The notes: generated from the sequence alone by a model not told the origin. Positions 1-8,804 are shown, numbered from the stretch's first letter. The stretch: 64,000 nucleotides of DNA from JALZKA01 sp963725035 (GCA_963725035.1 CAVRWX010000001.1:248001-312000), one strand, 5' to 3'. Numbers and translations: made by a program.

Positions 1-758
1 ATCACGAAGGGCGTGAGCACCTCGAACGGCCCGACGAAGAAGAACACCGCGACGAACGCGAACGTGAGCGTCGCCCAGAGCCACGGCGTCCGGCGGACGT
101 ACCCGAGGCCCTCGCGCAGGTCGGACAGGGCCGTCGGGCGCTCCTCGATGGACCTCTCAGGCCTCGAATCGACCCGCATCAGCGTCAGACAGCCGGCCGA
201 GAAGAGGAAGGCGGCGGCGGCCAGGCCGATCGCGAGACCAGGCTCGAGCAGGGCAACCGCGATGCCCCCGAGCGCAGGGCCAATCGCCTGTTGTGCGAGC
301 GGGCGCACCGTGCCCTCCAGGCCGTTGGCCGCGAGGATCTCGTCCTCGGGCAAGAGCTGCGGAACGAGCGCGGTGTAGCTGGGGATGAACAGCGCCTCCC
401 CCACACCGACCAGACCGCTCGCCAGGGCGAGATGCCATAGCTCGAGCGCATCGGTCACCGAGAGCACAGCGACCACGGCCACGGTGGCCGCGCGCAGGAC
501 GTCCGCGCTCAGCATCACCAGGCGGCGCGGCAGCCGGTCGGCGATGATGCCCGCCGGGAGCATCAGCCCGATCAGCCCGATGCTGTAGGCGGTTGCGACG
601 ATGGAAAGCTGCACGGGTCCGCCGTCGAGCTCGATCACCTGCCAAGCGAGCGCGACCAGCCACATCCCGTCGCCCGCGAGCGAAACGGCCAAGCCGGTCC
701 AAAGGAGCCGGAAGTCGCGGTAACGAAGCGGGCGCAGGGCGGGGATTGAGAGTCTCAA
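1..758 (-). CDS. MFS transporter, 3' end beyond window
   Basis: Major facilitator superfamily exporter (MFS_3/EntS-like group) in the cytoplasmic membrane; substrate unknown. The minus-strand frame reads LRYRDFRLLWTGLAVSLAGD near the start, a typical first helix, then the cytoplasmic loop IIADRLPRRLVM (motif A position) and more hydrophobic helices until the frame leaves the window at base 1. I placed the start at the TTG at 758, behind a purine-rich GGGGGCCGAGG stretch, because no ATG or GTG occurs before the first helix. It lies 17 bases after the GFA-family gene on the same strand, so the two are probably co-transcribed. Confidence 0.8.
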   Translation of the reverse strand, partial: MRLSIPALRPLRYRDFRLLWTGLAVSLAGDGMWLVALAWQVIELDGGPVQLSIVATAYSIGLIGLMLPAGIIADRLPRRLVMLSADVLRAATVAVVAVLSVTDALELWHLALASGLVGVGEALFIPSYTALVPQLLPEDEILAANGLEGTVRPLAQQAIGPALGGIAVALLEPGLAIGLAAAAFLFSAGCLTLMRVDSRPERSIEERPTALSDLREGLGYVRRTPWLWATLTFAFVAVFFFVGPFEVLTPFV

Positions 759-775
759 CCTCGGCCCCCTATCAG

Positions 776-1195
776 TCAGGTGCCGGGGAAGGGTCCGTCG
801 AAGCGGGGTAAGCCGTCATCCGGAACCGGCTCCCAGACCGCGGCGTTTGCGAGGAACTGGTGGCCCTGCATGCGAATGCCGGGATCTCCGTCGATCACGC
901 CCATCCTCACGAGCGAGATCTCATCCGATCCGGGCGCCCTGCCGAAGAGCGCGGACCCGCACTCGGCGCAAAACACCTTCGCGAAGCCTCCCTCGGGCTC
1001 CCAGCTGCGCAGGTGCCCTTCACCCGCGACCACGCGGAGGGAGCCGGAAGCGACGCGCGCGCTCGCCGACGCCGCACCGCCGGTTCGGCGCTGGCAACGG
1101 GTGCAGTGGCAGTAGCCGGCGGCCTCGAGCGGCTCGTCGATCTCGAACTGCACTGCCTCGCATCCGCAGTGTCCTGTGAGCACGGGGTCAGCCAT
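776..1195 (-). CDS. GFA/CENP-V family zinc protein
   Basis: Small protein (139 aa) of the glutathione-dependent formaldehyde-activating (GFA) fold. Three cysteine clusters expected to bind zinc are visible: GHCGC near the N-terminus, YCHCTRC at about residues 29-35, and VFCAECGSALFGR at about residues 74-86. Most family members are not true S-hydroxymethylglutathione synthases, so the substrate is unknown. ATG at 1195 is preferred to the TTG three bases upstream. It is divergent from the GNAT gene at 1240, with 44 bases between the starts. Confidence 0.85.
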   Translation of the reverse strand: MADPVLTGHCGCEAVQFEIDEPLEAAGYCHCTRCQRRTGGAASASARVASGSLRVVAGEGHLRSWEPEGGFAKVFCAECGSALFGRAPGSDEISLVRMGVIDGDPGIRMQGHQFLANAAVWEPVPDDGLPRFDGPFPGT

Positions 1196-1239
1196 CAATC
1201 CAGCCTAGTGATGCGAGCGTGATCTTTACTCTCCGCAGC

Positions 1240-1711
1240 ATGCCGGCACTCAGCTTTCGCCCCGTGCCTCTATCGGACGAGCCAGCGCGCTCGCTCGTCA
1301 CGGCGATGCGCGAGGAGATCGGGCAGCTCTACGCCGGCGTCGTCCTCGACGGGCCCGAGATGCCCAAGGCCGGCCCCCGAGAGCTTGGGCCGCCGAGGGG
1401 AGTGTTCCTGGTCGGCTTCGACGCGTCCGGCGTGGCGGTCTGCGGCGGTGGCGTGAAGGACATCGGCGACGGCGCCTGCGAGATCAAGCGGATGTACGTG
1501 ATTCCCGAGGCGCGAAACGCCGGGATAGGACGTGAGCTCCTTGTGGCACTCGAAGATGCGGCGCGCGAAGCTCGGCTACGAACGAGCGCGGCTCGACACG
1601 GGCCCTGAGCAGCACGGCGCCCGGCGCATGTATCGCGCGGCTGGCTACGAGCCGATCGAGAACTTCAACGGGAACCCGATGGCAACGTTTTTCGGAGAAA
1701 AGACACTGTAA
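1240..1711 (+). pseudogene. GNAT acetyltransferase, split by a frameshift
   Basis: GCN5-related N-acetyltransferase. The first frame starts at ATG 1240 (MPALSFRPVPLSD) and includes the acetyl-CoA-binding strand and loop IKRMYVIPEARNAGIGRELL. At about base 1567 the family pattern moves to the next frame, where it continues as LGYERARLDTG and later MYRAAGYEPIENF, ending at the TAA at 1709-1711. Removing one G near 1567 joins the two parts into a normal protein of about 156 aa. The stop is 5 bases before the MFS start at 1717, so the genes look like one operon. A sequencing error is as likely as a real mutation. Confidence 0.75.
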
Positions 1712-1716
1712 GTCCG

Positions 1717-2989
1717 ATGACCGAACGTGGGGGCAGCCGAGACTCGAGGCTTCTCGTGGGGGCAGTAGGCCTGTCGGCGGGCGGTGACTTCCTCGCTCTG
1801 ATACCTCTGGCGGCGCTCGTCTCCCAGATCTCCGGTTCCGGCTGGGCGGTCTCGGGCCTCTTCGTCGCGCTCTGGGGCCCGATGGTCCTGTTCTCGTCTC
1901 CAGCCGGGAAGCTGATCGACCGCGTCGAGACCCGAGGCCTCCTGATCATTACCTCCCTGGTCCAGGCGGTGATCGCCGCTGCGCTGATCCTCGCCACCGA
2001 CTCAGTCGCGGCGATCATCGCGCTCGTCGCGCTGCTCGGCACGGTCAATGCCTTCTCGTCGCCTGCCGAGTTTGCGCTGACGGGCGCTGTGGCCTCAGGC
2101 GAGCGCCTCAAGATCCTGAACGGTCACGTCGAGACCGCCCGCTACATGGGCATGACGATCGGGCCGATCGTGGGTGGCGCGCTGGCAGGTGCCGGGGGGA
2201 TCGAGATCGCTCTTGCCCTCAACGCGCTGACGTTCGCGGCGGTGGCCGCCGCGGCGTGGATGCTCACGGTGCGCCGCCAGCCCGCGCTCGTCCACGACGA
2301 AGATGCCGAGACACGAGGTCCGAGGCGGCTTCGAGATCCTCGGCCACGACCCGGTCCTGCGGCTCATGATGGGGGTGACCTTCGTGACGCTCCTGCTCAT
2401 GACCGGCGTCGCGACCGCGGAGGTCTTCTACGTGCGGGATGACCTCAACGGCGGCGACTTCGGCTACGGCGCGGTCATGACCGCTTGGACGCTCGGAATG
2501 GCCGCGGGGGCGCTGTTCGTCTCCTCGCGCATCGGCGCCACCTCGCTGGCTTCGATGGCGATGGTGATGATCATGGTCCAGGGCGCCGGCCTCTCGGTCC
2601 AGACGATCTTGCTGTCGCTCCCACTCGCGATCGGCTGCTACCTCGTCGGCGGGATCGGGCACGGCACGAAGAACGTCCTGGTCCGAACCCTGATCCACGA
2701 GCGCACGCCGGCGAACGCCCACGGGCGGTCCGGCGCGGCCTACAACGCGCTGCGGAACGGAGCCGAGCTGGGTGCGCTCGCGATCGGTGCGTTCCTGGTC
2801 GAGGCCATCGGCGCCCGAGGAACGCTTGCGATTCAGGGCGGCGCCCCGATCCTGGTCGCGATCGCGGGGCTCGCGATCCTGACCTTCCGTCTCCAGGGCG
2901 GGCCGAGCGCCGAGCCGGAGTCAATTGGTGAAACCATGGAAGACGAAGCGACGGCGCCGACCGCGCCGGTGAGAGGAGAGATGGCATGA
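1717..2989 (+). pseudogene. MFS transporter, split by a frameshift
   Basis: Multidrug-type MFS permease. The first frame (from ATG 1717) holds about six helices and the conserved loop PAGKLIDRVETRG; the C-terminal half is in the next frame from about 2303 (FEILGHDPVLRLMMGVTF) to the TGA at 2987-2989. A one-base change between about 2285 and 2330, in the central cytoplasmic loop, accounts for the split; the joined product would be about 423 aa, normal for MFS. The stop overlaps the ATG of the following cupin gene (ATGA), which supports a functional, co-translated gene and a sequencing error. Confidence 0.8.
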
Positions 2990-3387
2990 GCAGTGACTAT
3001 TCGATCGCGGAGCGAGAGCAGGCTCAGGACTACATGGCGGACTACCCGGGCTTTGGCGAGCTGCGCTCGTTCGGCGGCGCCTTGGATTCCGAGCAGATCT
3101 CGTTTTCGTGGCGTCTTATGCCGCCCGGGACGGGCGGCCGCGGCAGCTACGGGCACAAGCACAAGACGCAAGAGGAAATCATGTTCGTCGTCTCGGGGAC
3201 GGTGACGTTCAAGATCGGCGATGACGTGTTCGAGGCCGGGCCGAAGACGGCGGTGCGCGTCGCGCCCCAAGCCGTTCGCTCCATCCACAACGACACTGAC
3301 GAGGAGGCCGAGGTCATCCTCTGCTCGGTCCGGGTTGACGACGTGCGAGAGGACGTCGAGATGGAAGAGGACTTCTGGCCCGAGTAG
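2986..3387 (+). CDS. Cupin domain protein
   Basis: Single-domain cupin (133 aa), a small beta-barrel. Metal-ligand-like residues are in GHKHKTQEEIMFVVSG (about residues 56-71, the HxH...E of motif 1); motif 2 is weaker (RVAPQAVRSIHND, about residues 91-103). The C-terminus is acidic. The start overlaps the MFS stop by four bases (ATGA), implying translational coupling. Function is unknown; similar small cupins bind metals or act as isomerases or dioxygenases. There are three cupins in the first 17 kb and they are not close copies. Confidence 0.8.
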   Translation: MSSDYSIAEREQAQDYMADYPGFGELRSFGGALDSEQISFSWRLMPPGTGGRGSYGHKHKTQEEIMFVVSGTVTFKIGDDVFEAGPKTAVRVAPQAVRSIHNDTDEEAEVILCSVRVDDVREDVEMEEDFWPE

Positions 3388-3411
3388 CGCGCGTCAGATA
3401 GGTTCCGAACC

Positions 3412-3714
3412 GTGGAAGCCGCAGCCCCGCCCACGCAGAAACCGACCCTTTGGGTCTGTCACGGAGACATGGAGGGGCCTCGCTTCCATCCGTGCCGGCG
3501 TGTTCAGGAGGCGCTTCAAGAGGCCGGGATCGAATACGACAAGGTGATCGGCGGCCACGGGCACCCGATCCCATTCCTCAGGAAGGGCTCGAGGGACGAG
3601 CTTCGCGAGGCAACGGGCGACACAAAGCTGCCGACAATGGTGCTGGCGGACGGCACCGTCCTCAAGCACGGCAAAGAGATCCTGAAATGGGTCGACTCAC
3701 AGCGCGCGTCGTGA
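3412..3714 (+). CDS. Glutaredoxin/GST N-terminal-like thiol protein
   Basis: Short thioredoxin-fold protein (100 aa) resembling the N-terminal domain of glutathione S-transferases. The FHPCRRVQEALQEAGIEYD segment fits the active-site helix with one cysteine in place of CxxC, and LPTMVLADGTVL contains the cis-proline preceding the fourth strand. The GTG at 3412 is the start; no ATG is available. It resembles in organisation the protein at 55656-55940, which keeps a CPC motif. Substrate and thiol partner unknown. Confidence 0.7.
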   Translation: MEAAAPPTQKPTLWVCHGDMEGPRFHPCRRVQEALQEAGIEYDKVIGGHGHPIPFLRKGSRDELREATGDTKLPTMVLADGTVLKHGKEILKWVDSQRAS

Positions 3715-3725
3715 GCTGAACCGGC

Positions 3726-3815
3726 GTGGCGGACGCCGCTCGACCGTACGTGGTCGATTTCGACGGCCGCGTGATCGAGCTCGCGAACGGCACCCGCGCC
3801 CGGCCCGCCGCCTGA
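3726..3815 (+). CDS. Possible 29-aa ORF or gene remnant
   Basis: A GTG-initiated frame of 29 codons between the glutaredoxin-like gene and the convergent DHA2 transporter. The product contains YVVDFDGRVIELANGTRAR, which looks like a beta-hairpin of a larger protein and not random high-GC translation. It may be a remnant or a real small protein; nothing else supports it. Confidence 0.2.
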   Translation: MADAARPYVVDFDGRVIELANGTRARPAA

Positions 3816-3828
3816 GATCGCCTGACCC

Positions 3829-5235
3829 TCAGCCGGTTTCGGTAACTGCCGCGGGTTCCGGGGTCGCCTCGTGCCCGATCAGGAGCCATGCCGTTGCGAT
3901 CGCGCCCGCGATCGCGGTGGCGGCGCAGACGATCAAGGCTGTATGGAGGCCGTCGACGTAGGCCTGGGGATTGCCGCCGAAAGCTGCGCTGGCCGGGACG
4001 AACGTCCCGAGGGCGGCGATGCCGACCGCCACCCCGGTCTGGCGGAAGGTGTCGTTGGCGCCGACGGCGAGGCCTGATTGCTCCGGCGGCAGCGCCTGTA
4101 GGGCGAGCTCGCTCGCCGTGGGGTTGAAGAGGCCTGTCCCGGCGCTCGCGAGCAGAAGCCCCGGGAGGATCACGGTCCACGAGGAGTCCACGTCGAGCAC
4201 GAGCATGGCCGCCATGCCGAACCCGAGCAGCACCAGCCCCAAGCTTGCGATCTTGGCGGGTGACGAGTTCGCGCCGAATTGGGCAGTCATTCCGGAGACG
4301 ATGAAGACCAGGAACGTCCCGGGTAGATAGACGAGCCCTGTCTCGATCGGCGACATACCGAGGACCGACTGCAGGTACAGGGTCGTGTAGAAGAAGACGG
4401 CGAAGAACGACGAGGCGATGGCGAACACCGCCACCTGGGCGCCGGCGAACCGGCGCTCGCGCAACAGCCGCAGCGGCAGCATCGGCTCCCGCGAGCGTGA
4501 CTCGACGATCACGAACGCGACGAGGAGCACAGCGGCGCCAGCCAGTGAGGCGACGATGCCAGTGCTCCCCCAACCTTCCTCGTTGCCGCGCAGCAGCGCG
4601 AAGATCAGCAGGAAAAGCCCGCCGATGAGGGTGAGCTGGCCGGGCACGTCGACGCGCCGGGGCGTCGGGTCCTTGCTCTCGACAACGGCCCGAAAGGTCA
4701 TCCACAGCGCGATGGCGCCAATTGGCAGGTTGATCAGGAAGATCGCGCGCCAGCCGAAGAGCTCAGTCAGCGAGCCGCCGACGAATGGCCCAAGCGCGAA
4801 CGAGGCGCCAATCGCCGCACCGTAGACGGCCAGCGCTTTCACGCGGTCCTCCCGCGCGGGCGTCACCTCCCCGATCAGTGCAAGCGCCGTCGCAAACATC
4901 ATCGACGCGCCCAGGCCCTGGATCGCGCGGGCGCCGACCAACATCTCAATCCCGCCGGCCGCGCCACAGAGCGCGGAGCTCGCGGTGAACAGCATCAGGC
5001 CGAGCGCGAAAAGGCGCCGGCGACCGAAGCGATCGGCGACCGCGCCCGCCGTGAGCACGGTCGCGGCGAGCGGGATCGTGTACGCGTCGACCACCCACTG
5101 GAGGCCGCTGAGCCCGGTGTCGAGCCCGCTGGCGATGTCGGAAAGCGCCGTGTTGACGACGCTGATGTCGAGCATCAGCATCGCGGTCGCGAGGCAGGCG
5201 ACGGCGATCGTCATGGGTTTCGAGCCTGAGCGCAC
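3829..5235 (-). CDS. DHA2-family MFS multidrug exporter
   Basis: 468-aa proton-driven drug exporter of the 14-helix DHA2 (EmrB/QacA) family. Visible signatures: LDISVVNTAL in helix 1 (motif D1), AGAVADRFGRRRLFALG in the loop after helix 2 (motif A), and RAIQGLGASMMFATALALI (motif B). Length is normal for the family. GTG 5235 gives the longest frame; ATG 5214 is an equally reasonable start. No regulator is adjacent. About 190 bases separate it from the SCP2 gene, where I see no gene. Confidence 0.88.
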   Translation of the reverse strand: MRSGSKPMTIAVACLATAMLMLDISVVNTALSDIASGLDTGLSGLQWVVDAYTIPLAATVLTAGAVADRFGRRRLFALGLMLFTASSALCGAAGGIEMLVGARAIQGLGASMMFATALALIGEVTPAREDRVKALAVYGAAIGASFALGPFVGGSLTELFGWRAIFLINLPIGAIALWMTFRAVVESKDPTPRRVDVPGQLTLIGGLFLLIFALLRGNEEGWGSTGIVASLAGAAVLLVAFVIVESRSREPMLPLRLLRERRFAGAQVAVFAIASSFFAVFFYTTLYLQSVLGMSPIETGLVYLPGTFLVFIVSGMTAQFGANSSPAKIASLGLVLLGFGMAAMLVLDVDSSWTVILPGLLLASAGTGLFNPTASELALQALPPEQSGLAVGANDTFRQTGVAVGIAALGTFVPASAAFGGNPQAYVDGLHTALIVCAATAIAGAIATAWLLIGHEATPEPAAVTETG

Positions 5236-5423
5236 GAGCGTGCGAGGCTAGCGATCGCATCGCGCGCGTGAGGCGCAGAAGCGGGTTGACGAAGTCTGCT
5301 CGACGCGCCGCCAGCTCGTCCGTGGCTGAAATGTGGCTACGAATGCCGCGAAGACCGCGCCGGGCTCGAGCGAGCGGGGATTCTTCGCTGCGACGCGGCG
5401 TCCGATCCGGTGCTCTCCGGCCC

Positions 5424-5861
5424 CTAGAACGCGAAGAGGTCGGGTAGCCGCGCGCCGAGCTTCAGGTCGCCCAGCACCGTGAGCTTCCGGCGCATCGCGA
5501 GCCGGCGGGGCCCGGTCTCGCCCGCAAGCATCGCCCGTAGGTCGCTCGGCCGGATCTTCAGCGTCATCTGGGCGTCGTCCCCAGGTTCATCGGAGATCAT
5601 GCACTTCCCATTCCCGATGCGCATCTCGAAGTGGTCGTAGCCCCCGCCAGGCTTGTCCCAGAGCTTGACGTGGATCACGGCTTTCAGATCGCCTGCCTTC
5701 TCGGGCCTGAAGAGGCCGGCCATGTATTCGACGAGTGCGCGGGTGATCAGATCGCGGCTCCGGGGCTCCTCCATCAGGCGGTCGAACTCGTCGGAGTCCA
5801 CGGCCTTTACGGCATCGTAGATCTCGGGCGGCGTGGCGGTGGCGAGATCGATCGAGCTCAT
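5424..5861 (-). CDS. SCP2 sterol-binding domain protein
   Basis: Protein of 145 aa with a sterol-carrier-protein-2 fold: an N-terminal helical part followed by VIHVKLWDKPGGGYDHFEMR and DAQMTLKIRPSDLRAMLAG, the typical alternating strands and loop over a hydrophobic lipid pocket. Binds acyl chains or similar lipids in related families. I use ATG 5861; a TTG at 5894 would overlap the upstream methyltransferase stop (TTGA) and add 11 residues. It follows the methyltransferase on the same strand. Confidence 0.8.
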   Translation of the reverse strand: MSSIDLATATPPEIYDAVKAVDSDEFDRLMEEPRSRDLITRALVEYMAGLFRPEKAGDLKAVIHVKLWDKPGGGYDHFEMRIGNGKCMISDEPGDDAQMTLKIRPSDLRAMLAGETGPRRLAMRRKLTVLGDLKLGARLPDLFAF

Positions 5862-5890
5862 CGCGACCACTCTAATCCGGCGCGAGCTGC

Positions 5891-6688
5891 TCAAGCAGGA
5901 ACCGTTCCGACTACCGCCCAGGAGCGAGCCGTCAACTCGAACGGACCGTCCCCAGCCTTCAGACGACGGCGTAGCGCCTCTTTGAGCGCAGCTCTGCTTT
6001 CGGGTCGAAGCGCCCTGCAGTAGGCACCTGCCGGCCCTATCCCAGTTGGCAAGGGAGACCAGAGGTCATCGAAGCTCGAGTATCCGGCACTGACCTTCAG
6101 GGACTCGAAGCGAACGCCGTCGAGACCGACGGCGGCCCAAAGCCGGGCGAGGTCGCCTTCTCCGCACCAGGGCATGACGATGCCCTCGTCCGCGAGGACG
6201 GCTTTTTCCGGATCGACATCGCGGGCGGCGTCCCAGAAGGCGCGCAGAAACGTCATCTCGCCCGCGTAATCCCACACGCACGCAGCCACGATGCCCCCTG
6301 GGCGGGTGACGCGAGCCATCTCGCTTACCCCAGTTTCGGGGTCGCGCATGAAGTTGACGACGAGCTGCGAGAGCGCAGCGTCGAAGGTGTCGTTCGCAAA
6401 CGGCAGGTCCTCCGCTGCGGATTGAAGGACTTCGACGTGTGGAAGACGGGTTCGGAACGCCTCGACGAACGTGTCTGACGGATCAACCGCCCTGACGTTG
6501 GCGGCTCCGAGACGTTCGACCAGAACGCTCGAGAGCGCACCGGGCCCGCATCCAACATCCACAGCTCGCATGCCCGCCTCTACCCCGGCGAAGTCGGACA
6601 GGGCCGCGGCGAGTCCCCGCCCGTAGCGGCCAATGAAGCGGTCATAGGCATCGGCCGGCCTCTGAAACTGATCGAAACCATGTTTCAC
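5891..6688 (-). CDS. Class I SAM-dependent methyltransferase
   Basis: 265-aa Methyltransf_11/25-type enzyme. Motif I is AVDVGCGPGALSSVL (about residues 42-56) for SAM binding; the acidic residue after the second strand is in VRAVDPSDTFVEAF; motif post-I/II FDAALSQLVVNFMRD follows and motif III is VTRPGGIVAACVW. The substrate cannot be predicted; close relatives act on quinones or small metabolites. The start is GTG 6688. Just upstream lies the 3' fragment of tRNA-Ser that bounds the candidate island. Confidence 0.85.
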   Translation of the reverse strand: MKHGFDQFQRPADAYDRFIGRYGRGLAAALSDFAGVEAGMRAVDVGCGPGALSSVLVERLGAANVRAVDPSDTFVEAFRTRLPHVEVLQSAAEDLPFANDTFDAALSQLVVNFMRDPETGVSEMARVTRPGGIVAACVWDYAGEMTFLRAFWDAARDVDPEKAVLADEGIVMPWCGEGDLARLWAAVGLDGVRFESLKVSAGYSSFDDLWSPLPTGIGPAGAYCRALRPESRAALKEALRRRLKAGDGPFELTARSWAVVGTVPA

Positions 6689-6704
6689 GATTCAGCTCCT
6701 CACG

Positions 6705-6765
6705 AGCGGAGAGGGAGGGATTCGAACCCTCGATACGCCCGAATAGACGTATAACGGTTTTCGAG
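6705..6765 (-). repeat. Displaced 3' part of tRNA-Ser (att-like, 61 bp)
   Basis: Identical over 61 bases to 8622-8682. It covers the 3' part of tRNA-Ser(CGA) from the end of the gene through variable arm and anticodon; the 5' half (D arm, acceptor 5' strand) is missing and unrelated sequence follows at 6766. This is the geometry left when an element inserts in a tRNA gene, restores it with its own copy and displaces the original end. Confidence 0.8.
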
Positions 6766-6897
6766 GCCACTCCACCAGGAGCACTGTGGGGCTTGTTCTA
6801 GGGCGATGCTTTGTGACTACGGAGGTGACGGGAAGAGGATGTTTGACCTCGCTGAGAGCGCATCCTCCCCTGAGCGGCGTGAGCGACTGGCTTCGCG

Positions 6898-7158
6898 CTA
6901 ACCCTCGTTGAGGATCAAGATCGTTTCGGGTCGGACGCCGTCGTGCTTCATCGTGTCGGCGGCGGCATCGGTCTTCATGGCCGCCTGGAAGGCGTCCATG
7001 TCTGGGATTTCGGCGATGAGCCCCACGCGGTTGGACCCGGTCGGGTCGTGAAAGGTCCGCACGGTGATACCCATTGGACCGAAGAATTCCTCACGCTTGC
7101 CCGACTTCAGCCAGTGCTCGACGTCATCGACCTCGTGTAGCACGAGATACGTGGCCAT
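6898..7158 (-). CDS. Small ABM-like (dimeric alpha/beta-barrel) protein
   Basis: 86-aa protein starting MATYLVLHEVDDVEHWL, with HDPTGSNRVGLIAEIPDMD in the middle and a helix AFQAAMKTDAAADTMKHDG near the end. The beta-alpha-beta arrangement fits small ferredoxin-like-fold proteins (ABM/Dabb/DUF3764-like), often dimers. It is next to the FAD oxidoreductase inside the candidate island, 70 bases downstream on the same strand, so the pair may act together. Function unknown. An imperfect hairpin at about 6833-6876 could be its terminator. Confidence 0.65.
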   Translation of the reverse strand: MATYLVLHEVDDVEHWLKSGKREEFFGPMGITVRTFHDPTGSNRVGLIAEIPDMDAFQAAMKTDAAADTMKHDGVRPETILILNEG

Positions 7159-7228
7159 ATCGCTCGCCTCCCGGTTGCCGTGTCAGCCCGCAGCCGGGCC
7201 GAACTGTCTGGCCGACACTACACCCCGG

Positions 7229-8464
7229 CTAGTAGATGTGCAGCTTCTCGAGCAGCGCGAGCGGCTCATCCACGGACTCGAAGAGATCCTTGTTGTGCTT
7301 GATCATCTTGCTGCGCATGTAGACGCGGAGCCACTGCTTGTACATGAACACCTCGTAGCGATCGAGCATGTCTCTTAACGGGAGGTCACGCTGCGCGAGG
7401 AGTCCCGCCAGGTACATCGCGCACTCGAAGCCAAGCGAGATCGCCTGGAAGTAGGGAGAGCCTATGGCCGAATCGCCAGCCAAGAACACAGGGGAGTTGG
7501 CGAATGGGTGGTCGGAGGGTCCCGTGGCCCGCCACTGCCGGTTGGTCGCATTCCGAGCCCGGTACAGATCCAGCGGTATCCGGACGATCTGCAGGTCACC
7601 GAGCAGCTCGCCATGGGTTTCCTGCTTGATCTTGTCGATGAAGCGGTCCATCGACTCCGTGACGTGCGGGAAGTTGCTTCGAAGCCACTCGCCGTCGAAT
7701 CGGGGCGGCATCGCCTCGTACTCCTCGGCGGTGATGTTCACGATGCCTGTGACGTGGCTCACGCTGCCGTCGTAGTGCGTTCGGTGCACCATCGGGATGA
7801 ACTTGTAACGGGCGTTATCGCGGTTCTTGTAGTACTTGCAGTACTCGTTGCAGTCGTATACCTGGCCGTACAGGAAGGTGATGACGAGCGCGTACTCGAG
7901 CCGGATCTTGAAGGTGTTCGTGCCTTGGTCCGTCGCGTTGGATCCGGGCATGAGCCGATCTCGAAGCAGCGAGCTACTGCCGGTGCAGTCGATCAGGACG
8001 TCTCCGGGCTCGAGCATGGTCTCGGCCTCCTCCGCCGATATGACCGTCGCGCTGCGCTGCAGCCCGTTGGAGCCTCGAGCATCGATTAGATCGCTCAGGG
8101 AGCGCTCGATCGCGTTGAGCGGGCAGAAGCCAAGGGTCCAGTCGCGAAGAAGGGTCGTCAGGTCCGCCGCCATCGACTGCCTGAACTCAAGCCCCTTCTC
8201 GAGCTCGAGCGGGTCGAAGAGGGCCTCGATGCTGTCTCCATCGATGGCGTCCGTGCGGTAGCTCTCGATCGAATCAGCCACGAGGTATGGCGCGAGTTGG
8301 ACCATCCGTGTACGCGTGTACTCGCGCCGCTTCTCATAGAGGCGGACGGAGAACTCGTCCATCGACTGAAGCAACGCCGTCAGCAGTAGACCCACGGGAC
8401 CAGCACCGATGACGTGCACTTGCCCGCCGCGAGGCAGTGTCTCAAGGGTTGTGGAACCTTCCAT
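7229..8464 (-). CDS. FAD-dependent oxidoreductase/monooxygenase
   Basis: 411-aa flavoprotein of the aromatic-hydroxylase-like group. The N-terminal Rossmann motif is VHVIGAGPVGLLLTALL (about residues 16-32) with the adenosine-binding acidic residue in RLYEKRREYTRTR; the second FAD motif is VFLAGDSAIGSPYFQAISLG (about residues 330-350), where the GD contacts the ribityl chain. The middle has a Tyr/Asn/Lys-rich stretch (CNEYCKYYKNRDNARYKF). A longer frame exists to 8611, but ATG 8464 has a strong Shine-Dalgarno (AAGGAGAGGCC) and is chosen. Substrate unknown. It fills most of the candidate tRNA-Ser island. Confidence 0.8.
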   Translation of the reverse strand: MEGSTTLETLPRGGQVHVIGAGPVGLLLTALLQSMDEFSVRLYEKRREYTRTRMVQLAPYLVADSIESYRTDAIDGDSIEALFDPLELEKGLEFRQSMAADLTTLLRDWTLGFCPLNAIERSLSDLIDARGSNGLQRSATVISAEEAETMLEPGDVLIDCTGSSSLLRDRLMPGSNATDQGTNTFKIRLEYALVITFLYGQVYDCNEYCKYYKNRDNARYKFIPMVHRTHYDGSVSHVTGIVNITAEEYEAMPPRFDGEWLRSNFPHVTESMDRFIDKIKQETHGELLGDLQIVRIPLDLYRARNATNRQWRATGPSDHPFANSPVFLAGDSAIGSPYFQAISLGFECAMYLAGLLAQRDLPLRDMLDRYEVFMYKQWLRVYMRSKMIKHNKDLFESVDEPLALLEKLHIY

Positions 8465-8621
8465 GGCCTCTCCTTCTGGAAGTCGCGTGGCGTATGCACC
8501 GCGACTCGGTGACACTACCTCCGCAGTGGCGCCGTCGCGTTTCGACCGCGGTCCCCGTCGAGCAACAGAACACCGAAAAGACCGTGGTGGACCAGAGTGC
8601 TCAAGCCACATCTGGCTCTAC

Positions 8622-8682
8622 AGCGGAGAGGGAGGGATTCGAACCCTCGATACGCCCGAATAGACGTATAACGGTTTTCGAG
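8622..8682 (-). repeat. 61-bp repeat within tRNA-Ser (att-like)
   Basis: Exact second copy of 6705-6765, overlapping the 3' part of the intact tRNA-Ser(CGA). Identity ends three bases past the anticodon triplet on the 5' side of the tRNA, a common crossover limit for tyrosine-integrase elements. Confidence 0.8.
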
Positions 8683-8714
8683 ACCGCCGCATTCAACCGC
8701 TCTGCCACCTCTCC
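8624..8714 (-). tRNA. tRNA-Ser(CGA)
   Basis: 91-nt class II tRNA. Acceptor stem GGAGAGG/CCTCTCC with discriminator G; anticodon stem-loop GCGGT-CTCGAAA-ACCGT gives anticodon CGA (reads UCG); long variable arm TACG...CGTA; T arm GAGGG-TTCGAAT-CCCTC. CCA is not encoded. Its 3' part is repeated at 6705-6765. Confidence 0.95.
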
Positions 8715-8804
8715 AGATGACGACGGCGAAGGCTAGCGCGACATCGCGCTGCGGAGGCCCGCCGAGTGCATGGCGAGCCGCGCCGGAGCGCGGCCCGCCC
8801 GCGC

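Larger units (their letters stand above)
6705..8682. mobile_element. Candidate small tRNA-Ser genomic island
   Basis: About 1.9 kb bounded by the 61-bp direct repeats (6705-6765 and 8622-8682). The repeat adjoining the intact tRNA gene lies at its 3' side, as expected of attL/attR. The content is two genes on the minus strand, a small ABM-like protein and an FAD-dependent oxidoreductase, whose product is unusually rich in Asn, Tyr and Lys for this genome. No integrase or resolvase is present, so it would be a remnant or depend on an enzyme encoded elsewhere. A local tandem duplication is the alternative. Confidence 0.55.

Noticed and set aside
6766..6790. Possible 5' half of a second tRNA next to the orphan 3' fragment
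   Set aside because: The sequence has no acceptor strand matching GGAGAGG and no proper D arm; a GCTCC/GGAGT hairpin is present but does not make a tRNA.
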